Part shown: in pieces, positions 19,480 to 26,807 of the stretch
Numbering within the stretch: the stretch's first letter is position 1
Layout: each line of letters opens with the position of its first letter
DNA from: a bacterium D16-50
GTDB taxonomy: Bacteria; Bacillota; Clostridia; Lachnospirales; Lachnospiraceae
NCBI GenBank assembly: GCA_003612485.1
Contig: RAZA01000009.1
Span: 62,001-126,000, forward strand
DNA: 64,000 nt
Direction: 5' to 3'
Program-made: the position numbers and the translations under genes
The notes under the pieces: model-generated
Database searches by the model: none
The model's input: the letters and a program-made list of their open reading frames with translations, nothing else
Told to the model about the DNA's origin: nothing

Positions 19480-20052
19480 ATGAAGGTAGTAGGCAAGCAG
19501 AGAAACAGCAGAATGTGCTTTGTGTGCGGGATGGACAATCCCATGGGTATGAAGGCGCAGTTTTATAATATGGAAGACGGAAGCGTCATGACAGTGTTTC
19601 GGTACGAGGAGGAGCATCAGAGCTTTCCCCAGAGGGTACATGGCGGACTGACGGCCACCATGCTGGACGAGCTGGGGCTGCGGGCTATGTGGACGAAATC
19701 TTCGGAGGAGGTGTTCGGCGTCACCATGTCCATGGAGGTGAAGTGCAGGAGGCCGGTGCCGTATGGCGTGGAACTGGTGGGCAGGGGCATGGTGGAGCGG
19801 GAGACGCCGAAATTTGTCACCATCCGTTCGGAGCTTTTCGACATGGAGGGAAATAGGCTGGCAGATGCGGAGCTGAAGTACATAAAGCTGGAGGTAAAGC
19901 AGATCGTCCAAGGCATTGAGCCCCACGAGGAAATGTGTTATCTGATAGAAGATGACGTAAAAGAAATCAACTTCAGGAAAAAACCTGAACATCCCTCGGA
20001 CGGGCAGGCGGTCTGTTCAGGGGTTCGGTATAGTCTGGGAGAGAATGAGTAA
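19480..20052 (+). CDS. PaaI-type hotdog-fold thioesterase
   Basis: A 190-residue protein. The segment HGGLTATMLDELGLRA (about residues 49-64) is the substrate-facing helix of PaaI/YbgC-like hotdog thioesterases, with the HGG motif and an acidic residue. The N-terminal CFVCGMDNPMGM is common in clostridial members. It should hydrolyse acyl-CoA esters in the cytoplasm; substrate unknown. The C-terminal ~45 residues go beyond the hotdog fold. The ATG at 19,480 follows AAAGGGAG. It is possibly co-transcribed with the MgtC-like gene 28 bases on. Confidence 0.83.
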   Translation: MKVVGKQRNSRMCFVCGMDNPMGMKAQFYNMEDGSVMTVFRYEEEHQSFPQRVHGGLTATMLDELGLRAMWTKSSEEVFGVTMSMEVKCRRPVPYGVELVGRGMVERETPKFVTIRSELFDMEGNRLADAELKYIKLEVKQIVQGIEPHEEMCYLIEDDVKEINFRKKPEHPSDGQAVCSGVRYSLGENE

Positions 20053-20080
20053 AGATTTGGCATGAAATGGACAGAAAGGG

Positions 20081-20770
20081 ATGGGCGGGATGTTTTTTGC
20101 AGATTTATCGGCGTGGACGGCAGAAAATGTCATTCTGAGAATGGTGGCGGCAGTGGTCTTGGGAGCGCTGGTGGGCATTGACCGAGGGGCAAAGAGAAGG
20201 GGAGGCGGAGCCCGGACGGACGCGGCCGTGTGCCTTGGGGCAGCTATGGTGGTAATGACGGGACAGTACATGGAGCTGCGGTATCACGGCACCACGGACG
20301 TGGCCCGCATGGCCTCTCAGGTGGTGAGCGGCGTGGGCTTTCTGGGAGCCGGATCCATCATTGTGTCCGGCCATCAGGTCAAGGGCCTGACTTCGGCGGC
20401 AGGGATCTGGGTCTGCGCCTGCATCGGACTGGCGGTGGGAATCGGCTTCGTGGACGGAGCTGTTCTGGCCACAGTGATTCTGCTGGGGATGCTCCATGTT
20501 CTGCCGTGGGTGGAGGGAAAGGTATATAAGCATTCCAGATACATGCTTCTTCACGTGGAGGCCGCCGAGGGAAGGGCGGCAGGGGAGCTGATGCGGAAGC
20601 TGAAGGCGGACGGGTGCGTGGTTGACATGTTTGAGGTGGATAGGCTGGGGACGGATATGCAGTCCTTTACCATAACCATCACCATTCGGGTTCCCCGCAG
20701 GCTGAGCCGGGAGGAGTATGCGGAGAGCCTTCTGGGAATCGGCGGCATTACGTCCATCGACAGTATGTGA
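20081..20770 (+). CDS. MgtC/SapB-family membrane protein
   Basis: A 229-residue protein. The N-terminal MgtC region has four or five membrane segments with the family motifs ALVGIDRGAKRRGGGARTDAAV, split about residues 28-50, and VVSGVGFLGAGSII. A soluble ACT-like C-terminal domain begins about residue 150. MgtC proteins relate to magnesium limitation and regulation of ATP synthase. No M-box leader is visible upstream. A GTG/ATG choice near 20,081-20,090 is unsettled. Its stop is three bases from that of the convergent araC-type gene. Confidence 0.88.
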   Translation: MGGMFFADLSAWTAENVILRMVAAVVLGALVGIDRGAKRRGGGARTDAAVCLGAAMVVMTGQYMELRYHGTTDVARMASQVVSGVGFLGAGSIIVSGHQVKGLTSAAGIWVCACIGLAVGIGFVDGAVLATVILLGMLHVLPWVEGKVYKHSRYMLLHVEAAEGRAAGELMRKLKADGCVVDMFEVDRLGTDMQSFTITITIRVPRRLSREEYAESLLGIGGITSIDSM

Positions 20771-20773
20771 GGC

Positions 20774-21631
20774 TCAGCTGACGCTGAGGTTCGCGTATTT
20801 TTTGGGGGACACGCCCACAGCCTTGGTGAAGGCTTTGAAAAAGTTGCTGTAGTCTCCGAAGCCGCTTTTCTCGAAGGCCTCGTTTACGGAATCCCCTTCA
20901 TTTAAATGGGCCTTGGCGATGCTGATGCGGCGGGCGTTGATATACTTATTGATGGTGGTGCCGGTGGCCTGCTTGAATATCCGGCATATGTAGGATTCGC
21001 TGAGAAAGAAATTTTCCGCCAGCTGTTCCACTGTGATGGGCTGCCCGATGTTCTGGTTGATATAGACAAGGATTTCGTCCACCTGATGACTGTATTTGTA
21101 GCCGCTTTCGGAAAGCGCTGTCTCGTTGGTGTCGGAGAGAGAGTTGATCATGGCCAGCAGCTCCATGAAGGCGGAGCGCTCCACAATGTCATGGGCATAT
21201 CCTTTGGCGGAGGTTATTTTGTTGATGTAGTAGAGGAAGCGCTTCTGATGGGGCTTGCTCAGGGAGACTTTGTGCTGGAAATGTCCGTCCCGATGAGTGA
21301 AGCAATAGTCCAGATCCGTCTCCTCCGTGGAAAGCCTCTTTACGAAATCCGGGTGGATGGACAGCACGATGCGCTCATGGACAAGGTTGTCGATCTGGGT
21401 CAGTTTATGGCTTTCATACTGGTTGATGATGAAAAGATCTCCCGGAGAGATGGAATAAAAGCGGTTGTCTATCAGAAACTGCTTTCCGCCGGAAATGGAA
21501 TAATACAGTTCGTAGCAGTCATGGATGTGCATGTCCATGGCTTTTTCTTCTTTGTATAGATGGGCGATGGAGAAGGTGCGAGTGAGCTTGCAGTTCTCGA
21601 TGGCCGTCTTGCAGGATGTTAATTCTTCCAT
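20774..21631 (-). CDS. AraC-family regulator, probable control of the uronate operon
   Basis: A 285-residue protein. The N-terminal cupin-like sensor (MHIHDCYELYYSISG, then SISPGDLFIINQYESH) is followed by a C-terminal AraC helix-turn-helix pair (ITVEQLAENFFLSESYICRI, and a second starting SVNEAFEKSGFGDYSNFFK). It is transcribed away from kduI, so it is the natural regulator of that operon (inference from position). AGGAGA precedes the ATG. A -35/-10 pair far upstream (21,888-21,916) implies a ~250-base leader filled with structured tandem repeats. Confidence 0.9.
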   Translation of the reverse strand: MEELTSCKTAIENCKLTRTFSIAHLYKEEKAMDMHIHDCYELYYSISGGKQFLIDNRFYSISPGDLFIINQYESHKLTQIDNLVHERIVLSIHPDFVKRLSTEETDLDYCFTHRDGHFQHKVSLSKPHQKRFLYYINKITSAKGYAHDIVERSAFMELLAMINSLSDTNETALSESGYKYSHQVDEILVYINQNIGQPITVEQLAENFFLSESYICRIFKQATGTTINKYINARRISIAKAHLNEGDSVNEAFEKSGFGDYSNFFKAFTKAVGVSPKKYANLSVS

Positions 21632-21650
21632 AAATGGGATCTCCTATTTA

Positions 21651-21886
21651 AAGTACCGTCTCTGCGCTGCGACGCCCCTCTCAGGGAAGTCTTTTTGGCC
21701 GCAAAAGCATGCGTCCCAAAAGCCTTCCGGGCGTCTGCGCTTCGAGACTGATTAAAGTACCGTCTCTGCGCTACGACGCCCCTCTCAGGGAAGTCTTTTT
21801 GGCCGCAAAAGCATGCGTCCCAAAAGCCTTCCGGGCGTCTGCGCTTCGAGACTGATTGAAGTACCGTCTCTGCGCTTTGATGCCCT
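21651..21886 (-). repeat. 104-bp structured tandem repeat in the araC leader
   Basis: Units begin at 21,651 and 21,755, with a partial third at 21,859-21,886; all share AAGTACCGTCTCTGCGCT. The two full units differ at a single base. Each is an imperfect palindrome: GACGCCC pairs with GGGCGTC, GGAAG with CTTCC, and the outer GTCTC with GAGAC, giving a hairpin about 85 bases long. It could be a miniature element, a leader structure, or both. Confidence 0.95.
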
Positions 21887-21887
21887 T

Positions 21888-21916
21888 ACTATACTACAAA
21901 TGTTCAAAATATGCAA
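21888..21916 (-). promoter_or_regulatory. Promoter for the AraC-type regulator
   Basis: On the minus strand TTGCAT (21,916-21,911), 17 bases, then TATAGT (21,893-21,888). Transcription would start just before the tandem repeats and run through them. Confidence 0.6.
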
Positions 21917-22046
21917 GGTTTTGATAAATATTTGAATAGACTTGGAGAATTCTTTTGTGTATACTGAGATCATGGCCCAGAGAAGAACACTGGGAATACT
22001 CTTCCGAAAAGGGAGAAAATTTATGGAAAAGATATCCGTTGCATGA

Positions 22047-22052
22047 TATAAT
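22047..22052 (+). promoter_or_regulatory. Extended -10 element for the kdu operon
   Basis: TATAAT preceded by TG one base before it forms an extended -10 box (TGATATAAT). No good -35 hexamer lies at 16-18 bases, which fits a promoter needing an activator. The start of kduI is 94 bases on. Confidence 0.5.
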
Positions 22053-22145
22053 GAAAGCAATTATGCAAGAGGGCAGTTATTGACGGATTTTTGCGATGTT
22101 ATTTTGTGTATCGGATTTTATTCTGCAGAAAGAGAGGTGTAGAAG

Positions 22146-23006
22146 GTGGAACTAAGAACAGCAGTATCCCCAAGAGATGTGAAGCATTATACCACGGACA
22201 GGCTCAGGGAGGAGTTTCTGATTCAGGATCTCTTCGTACCGGGCCAGATTAAGCTGGTATACAGCCACATCGACAGAATCATCACAGGGGCGGCGGTGCC
22301 TGTGGAGCCCATTAAGCTGACGGCGGGAGATGAACTGAGGGCAGAATATTTCTGCCAGAGAAGGGAGCTGGGCGTCATCAATATCGGCGGCAGCGGCGTC
22401 ATCACTGTTGACGGGAGGGCCTACAAGGTGGGACACAAGGAGGCTATGTATATCGGCATGGGCTCAAGAGACATTGTCTTTGCAAGCGACGACGTCTCGG
22501 CTCCCGCAAAATTCTATCTGAATTCCGCGCCCGCCCACAGAACATGTCCCACGGTACTGATCAAGCCGGAGGGAACGCCGGAGGACGGAGTGGTGATCGT
22601 GAAGGACGAGAACAAGGTGGAGCTGGGATCTTTGGAGGACGCCAACCATAGGGTTATCTGCAAATATATCCTGCCCGGTCAGGTGGAGAGCTGTCAGCTG
22701 GAGATGGGCATGACCAAGCTGGCCCCCGGCAGCGTCTGGAACACCATGCCCTGCCACACCCATGACAGACGAATGGAGGTATACTTGTATTTCGACATGC
22801 CGGAGGATGCCTTCGTCATGCACTACATGGGAGAACCCCATGAGACCAGACATATCGTTATGAGAAATCAGGAGGCTGTGATCTCCCCCAGCTGGTCCAT
22901 CCATTCGGGATGCGGCTCCAGAGCCTATACCTTCATATGGGGCATGGTGGGCGAGAATCAGGACTTTGACGATATGGACGGCGTGGCCATGAAGGATTTG
23001 AAATAA
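22146..23006 (+). CDS. kduI: 5-keto-4-deoxyuronate isomerase
   Basis: A 286-residue cupin isomerase. The zinc ligands are in PCHTHDRRMEVYLYF (HxHxxxxE, about residues 199-206) with a later His in IHSGCGSRAYTFIWG. KduI converts 4-deoxy-L-threo-5-hexosulose uronate, formed from unsaturated uronates, to 3-deoxy-D-glycero-2,5-hexodiulosonate. The GTG start is used, about 8 bases after GAGGTG. It is the first gene of a five-gene operon. An RpiB-family isomerase in the same operon may do the same step. Confidence 0.95.
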   Translation: MELRTAVSPRDVKHYTTDRLREEFLIQDLFVPGQIKLVYSHIDRIITGAAVPVEPIKLTAGDELRAEYFCQRRELGVINIGGSGVITVDGRAYKVGHKEAMYIGMGSRDIVFASDDVSAPAKFYLNSAPAHRTCPTVLIKPEGTPEDGVVIVKDENKVELGSLEDANHRVICKYILPGQVESCQLEMGMTKLAPGSVWNTMPCHTHDRRMEVYLYFDMPEDAFVMHYMGEPHETRHIVMRNQEAVISPSWSIHSGCGSRAYTFIWGMVGENQDFDDMDGVAMKDLK

Positions 23007-23049
23007 TGTCGGCGGCCAAAGGAATGCCGGCGGAAAGATAGAAAATATT

Positions 23050-23130
23050 CAAGGAAAGCAAAGAAAAGAAAAACAAGAAAAGAAAAGCAAGAAAAGAAAA
23101 ACAAAGAAAAAGAAAAAGGAGAAAAAGAAA
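23050..23130 (+). other. Purine tract upstream of the SDR gene
   Basis: About 80 bases are almost only A and G, with short repeating AAGAAAAG and AACAAG units and no T. They end in AAGGAG (23,116-23,121), a good ribosome site for the ATG at 23,131. The transcript here should be unfolded. Confidence 0.9.
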
Positions 23131-23934
23131 ATGTCTGAATTCACAAACTTTTCACTGGAAGGAAAAGTGGCTCTGGTAACGGGAGCATCCTACGGAATCG
23201 GCTTTGCCATCGCTTCCGCTTATGCGGAGGCAGGAGCGACAATCTGCTTCAATGATATCAATCAGGATCTGGTGGACAAGGGGCTGGCGGCTTATGCGGA
23301 AAAAGGAATCAAGGCCCACGGCTATGTGTGTGACGTAACCGACGAGGACGCGGTAAATGCGCTGGTTGCCCGGATTGAGAGCGAGGTGGGCGTCATCGAT
23401 ATTCTGGTGAACAATGCGGGAATCATTAAGAGAATTCCCATGACCGAGATGACTGCAGCCCAGTTCCGTCAGGTCATCGACGTGGATCTGAACGCGCCCT
23501 TCATCGTGTCCAAGGCCGTGATCCCTTCCATGATCAAAAAGGGCCATGGCAAGATCATAAACATCTGCTCCATGATGTCCGAGCTGGGCAGGGAGACCGT
23601 GTCCGCATATGCTTCCGCAAAGGGCGGCCTGAAGATGCTGACCAGAAATATCTGCTCCGAGTACGGCCGGTACAACATTCAGTGCAACGGCCTTGGGCCC
23701 GGCTACATAGAGACTCCCCAGACGGCTCCTCTTCGCGAGGTTCAGCCCGACGGCAGCAGGCATCCCTTCGACCAGTTTATCTGCGCCAAGACTCCTGCCA
23801 ATAGATGGCTGAAGGCAGAGGAGCTTACGGGTCCCGCGGTATTCTTGGCATCCGAGGCGTCCAACGCCGTGAACGGACATATTCTCTATGTGGACGGCGG
23901 TATCTTGGCCTACATCGGCAAGCAGCCGGAATAA
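23131..23934 (+). CDS. kduD: SDR-family 2-deoxy-D-gluconate 3-dehydrogenase / uronate reductase (KduD/DhuD type)
   Basis: A 267-residue short-chain dehydrogenase. The Rossmann motif TGASYGIGFAIA (about residues 17-28), NNAG (about 93) and the catalytic S...YASAK (about 148-165) are all present. It should reduce 3-deoxy-D-glycero-2,5-hexodiulosonate to 2-keto-3-deoxygluconate (KDG) with NAD(P)H. Homologues are often labelled gluconate 5-dehydrogenase; the kdu context decides for the uronate reaction. It lies between kduI and the RpiB-family gene. Confidence 0.9.
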   Translation: MSEFTNFSLEGKVALVTGASYGIGFAIASAYAEAGATICFNDINQDLVDKGLAAYAEKGIKAHGYVCDVTDEDAVNALVARIESEVGVIDILVNNAGIIKRIPMTEMTAAQFRQVIDVDLNAPFIVSKAVIPSMIKKGHGKIINICSMMSELGRETVSAYASAKGGLKMLTRNICSEYGRYNIQCNGLGPGYIETPQTAPLREVQPDGSRHPFDQFICAKTPANRWLKAEELTGPAVFLASEASNAVNGHILYVDGGILAYIGKQPE

Positions 23935-23961
23935 AAGCAGGTAAATCAGGAGGAGACTTTC

Positions 23962-24600
23962 ATGAAAATAGCATTGATCAACGAGAACAGTCAGGCGGCA
24001 AAGAATCAGATGATCTGCGATACTCTGAAAAAGGTGGTTGAACCCATGGGACATGAGGTGTTCAATTACGGCATGTGCGGCGCGGAGGACGCAAATTCCC
24101 TGACCTATGTGCAGAACGGCATTCTGGCTGCGGTGCTTTTGAACTCCGGGGCCGCAGACTATGTGATCACCGGCTGCGGAACGGGGGAAGGTGCCATGCT
24201 GGCCTGCAATTCCTTTCCAAAGGTGCTCTGCGGACATATCGAATCTCCCTTGGACGCCTATCTGTTCTCTCAGGTGAACGACGGAAACTGTGTGGCGCTT
24301 CCCTTTGCGGAGAATTTCGGATGGGGCGGAGAGCTGAATCTGGAATACATTTTCGAGAAGCTTTTCTGTGCTCCGGGAGGCGGCGGATATCCCCCTGAGA
24401 GGGTGGAGCCCGAACAGAGGAACAAAAAAATTCTGGATAAAGTGAAGGAAGTGACCCATACTGATATTGTGACCATTCTGAAGAATCTGGATAGGGAGCT
24501 GGTAAAGGGCGCTCTGGCAGGAGAGAAGTTCAAGGAATATTTCTTCGACAACTGCAAGTGTGACAAGATCGCTGAGGCAGTGAGGGAAATCCAGAAATAG
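23962..24600 (+). CDS. RpiB/LacAB-family sugar isomerase (DhuI-like)
   Basis: A 212-residue protein. The RpiB/LacAB core is seen in MKIALINENSQAAKN, then VITGCGTGEGAMLACNSFP (about residues 67-86, with the Cys base position) and GHIESPLDAYLF. It is longer than classical RpiB (~150), with a C-terminal helical extension from about 150. In streptococci an isomerase of this family, DhuI, performs the KduI reaction on glycosaminoglycan-derived uronates. Placed next to kduI and kduD, this one is either a second isomerase for that step or acts on a related sugar (inference). Confidence 0.85.
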   Translation: MKIALINENSQAAKNQMICDTLKKVVEPMGHEVFNYGMCGAEDANSLTYVQNGILAAVLLNSGAADYVITGCGTGEGAMLACNSFPKVLCGHIESPLDAYLFSQVNDGNCVALPFAENFGWGGELNLEYIFEKLFCAPGGGGYPPERVEPEQRNKKILDKVKEVTHTDIVTILKNLDRELVKGALAGEKFKEYFFDNCKCDKIAEAVREIQK

Positions 24601-24682
24601 AGATAGGGGAAGCCGCTAAAGGGCGGCGGAACATGCATGTGGAACGTAAATAACGCCCCATAGGCAGATAGGAGAAGAGAAG

Positions 24683-25639
24683 ATGAACGCAGTATTAGAG
24701 CAGATTAGTAAAATCGGCATCGTACCCGTGGTGAAGATCGATAGGGCAGAGGATGCGCTGCCGCTGGCAAAGGCGCTTTGCGCCGGAGGCCTTCCTTGCG
24801 CAGAGGTGACATTCCGCACGGACGCGGCGGCGGAGGCCATTGGGATCATGACAAAGAATTTTCCCCATATGTGCGTGGGAGCGGGCACTGTGCTGAACCC
24901 GGAGCAGGTGGATGCGGCGGTGGCAGCAGGGGCCAAGTTCATTGTGAGTCCGGGTCTGAATCCCCGAACGGTGAAGTATTGTATCGAGAAAAATGTGCCT
25001 ATCACCCCCGGCACCTCCAGCCCCTCGGATATCGAGCAGGCTATCGAGCTGGGACTGGATGTGGTGAAATTCTTCCCTGCGGAGCAGTCAGGCGGTCTGG
25101 CCAAGATCAAGGCCATGGCGGCTCCCTATGTGAACATGAAATTCATGCCCACCGGGGGCATCAATGCCAAGAACCTGAACTCCTACCTTGACTTCAACAA
25201 GATCATTGCCTGCGGCGGGTCATGGATGGTTCCCGGTGACCTGATCAATCAGGGCGCATGGGATAAGATCGAGCAGCTGACCAGAGAAGCGGTGGGAACC
25301 ATGCTGGGCTTCGAATTGGCCCATATCGGCGTGAACACGGACAGCAAGGAGGATGCGGACAAGGCGGCGGCAAGGCTCTGTTTCCTGTTTGGTCTTCCGG
25401 CCAAAGTGGGAAGCGGCGGAACCTTTGCGGGCACCATCGTTGAGGTGCTGAACCAGCACGGCAGAGGCACTCACGGACACATTGCCATCAGGACCAACTA
25501 TATCGAAAGAGCCATCAACTATATGAGCACTGTGCTGGGAGTTGAATTTGAGGAGCCCATGATGAAGGACGGAAAGTGCAACGCCATCTATCTCAAGGAA
25601 GAAGTGGGCGGATTTGCGGTGCATCTTCTGCAGAAATAA
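24683..25639 (+). CDS. eda: KDPG/KHG aldolase with C-terminal VOC-like extension
   Basis: A 318-residue protein. Residues 1-~210 are a class-I KDPG aldolase: VPVVKIDRAEDALPLAKAL, CAEVTFRT with the catalytic Glu, GAGTVLNPEQ, and DVVKFFPAEQSGG with the Schiff-base Lys. It splits 2-keto-3-deoxy-6-phosphogluconate into pyruvate and glyceraldehyde 3-phosphate. Residues ~215-318 are not part of normal Eda (~210 aa). Their pattern (LAHIGVNTDSKEDADKAA, then IAIRTNYIERAINYM) suggests a vicinal-oxygen-chelate fold. The role of the extension is unknown. Confidence 0.93.
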   Translation: MNAVLEQISKIGIVPVVKIDRAEDALPLAKALCAGGLPCAEVTFRTDAAAEAIGIMTKNFPHMCVGAGTVLNPEQVDAAVAAGAKFIVSPGLNPRTVKYCIEKNVPITPGTSSPSDIEQAIELGLDVVKFFPAEQSGGLAKIKAMAAPYVNMKFMPTGGINAKNLNSYLDFNKIIACGGSWMVPGDLINQGAWDKIEQLTREAVGTMLGFELAHIGVNTDSKEDADKAAARLCFLFGLPAKVGSGGTFAGTIVEVLNQHGRGTHGHIAIRTNYIERAINYMSTVLGVEFEEPMMKDGKCNAIYLKEEVGGFAVHLLQK

Positions 25640-25668
25640 TCTGATATGTGAGAAAGGATTTGACGAAA

Positions 25669-26700
25669 ATGGCAAAGGTAATTACCATGGGGGAAATCAT
25701 GCTGAGGCTGTCCACCCCCAATTTCGAGAAGTTCATTCAGGCGGACGAATTTGACGTATGCTATGGCGGCGGCGAGGCCAACGTGGCGGTGTCGCTGGCC
25801 AACTACGGCCATGACGTGGAGTTTGTCACGGCGGTTCCTGCCAACGAGATCGGTGAGTGCGCCGTGGCCGCTCTGCGGAAGTACAATGTGGGTACCGGAC
25901 ATATCGCCAGATGCGGCGAGAGACTGGGCATCTATTTTCTGGAGAGCGGATCTTCCATGAGACCCTCCAAGGTGGTTTATGATAGGGCGCATTCTTCCAT
26001 TTCCACTGCCACGGCGGCGGACTTCGACTTCGACGGAATTTTTGAGGGAGCGGACTGGTTTCACTTCACCGGGATCACGCCTGCCGTGTCCGATGCTGCC
26101 GCAGCGCTGACCGAGGAGGCGCTGAAGGCGGCCAAGAAGCATGGAGTGAAGGTTTCTGTGGACTTGAATTTCCGCAAGAAGCTCTGGTCCTCCGAGAAGG
26201 CCCAGAAGGTTATGAAGAATCTGATGCAGTATGTAGACGTCTGTATCGGCAACGAGGAGGATGCAGAGCTGGTTCTGGGCTATAAGCCGGGCAAGACGGA
26301 TGTGACCAGCGGCGATCTGGAGCTGGCGGGATATAAGTCCATCTTTGAGCAGATGGTTGCAGACTATAATTTTGAGTACTGCGTGTCCTCTTTGAGAGTG
26401 AGCCGCTCCGCCTCCGACAACGGCTGGTCGGCCTGCATCTATTCCAGAGATACCAAGGAGTTCTACCACTCTAAGGAATACAGCATACACCCTATTGTTG
26501 ACCGTGTGGGCGGCGGCGACTCCTTCGCGGGGGGCGTGATCTGCGGCATGCTGGACGGCAAAGACTTCAGGGCCGCTCTGGAGTTCGGCGTGGCGGCGTC
26601 CGCGCTGAAGCATACCATTCCCGGAGACTTCAATCTGGTGTCCAGAAAAGAGGTGGAGACCTTGGCAGGGGGAGATGCCTCAGGGCGGGTGCAGCGCTAA
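25669..26700 (+). CDS. kdgK: 2-keto-3-deoxygluconate kinase (PfkB family)
   Basis: A 343-residue ribokinase/PfkB-type kinase. It starts MAKVITMGEIMLRLS and has the substrate motif CYGGGEANVAVSLANYG (about residues 30-46). The PfkB anion-hole/catalytic motif VGGGDSFAGGVICG (Asp base about 284) is near the C-terminus. It phosphorylates KDG at O6 to KDPG, the substrate of the preceding gene. The ATG at 25,669 follows GAAAGGA. It is the last gene of the kdu operon, closed by a strong terminator. Confidence 0.93.
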   Translation: MAKVITMGEIMLRLSTPNFEKFIQADEFDVCYGGGEANVAVSLANYGHDVEFVTAVPANEIGECAVAALRKYNVGTGHIARCGERLGIYFLESGSSMRPSKVVYDRAHSSISTATAADFDFDGIFEGADWFHFTGITPAVSDAAAALTEEALKAAKKHGVKVSVDLNFRKKLWSSEKAQKVMKNLMQYVDVCIGNEEDAELVLGYKPGKTDVTSGDLELAGYKSIFEQMVADYNFEYCVSSLRVSRSASDNGWSACIYSRDTKEFYHSKEYSIHPIVDRVGGGDSFAGGVICGMLDGKDFRAALEFGVAASALKHTIPGDFNLVSRKEVETLAGGDASGRVQR

Positions 26701-26705
26701 TCATA

Positions 26706-26738
26706 GAACCGCTGAGTCGTCTGATTCAGCGGTTCTTG
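26706..26738 (+). terminator. Terminator of the kdu operon
   Basis: GAACCGCTGAGTC (26,706-26,718) pairs with GATTCAGCGGTTC (26,723-26,735) around a four-base loop, then TTG. It starts just after the kdgK stop. Confidence 0.8.
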
Positions 26739-26807
26739 TGCAAGGCACCCATAGAAGGGCGGAAGGATGCATAGAATGCAAAATGATTAGAAAGGCGGTA
26801 TAAGCAG

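Noticed and set aside
21651..21886. CRISPR or insertion sequence in the araC leader
   Set aside because: There are no spacers between units, no transposase frame and no target-site duplication that can be seen. It is kept as a structured tandem repeat.
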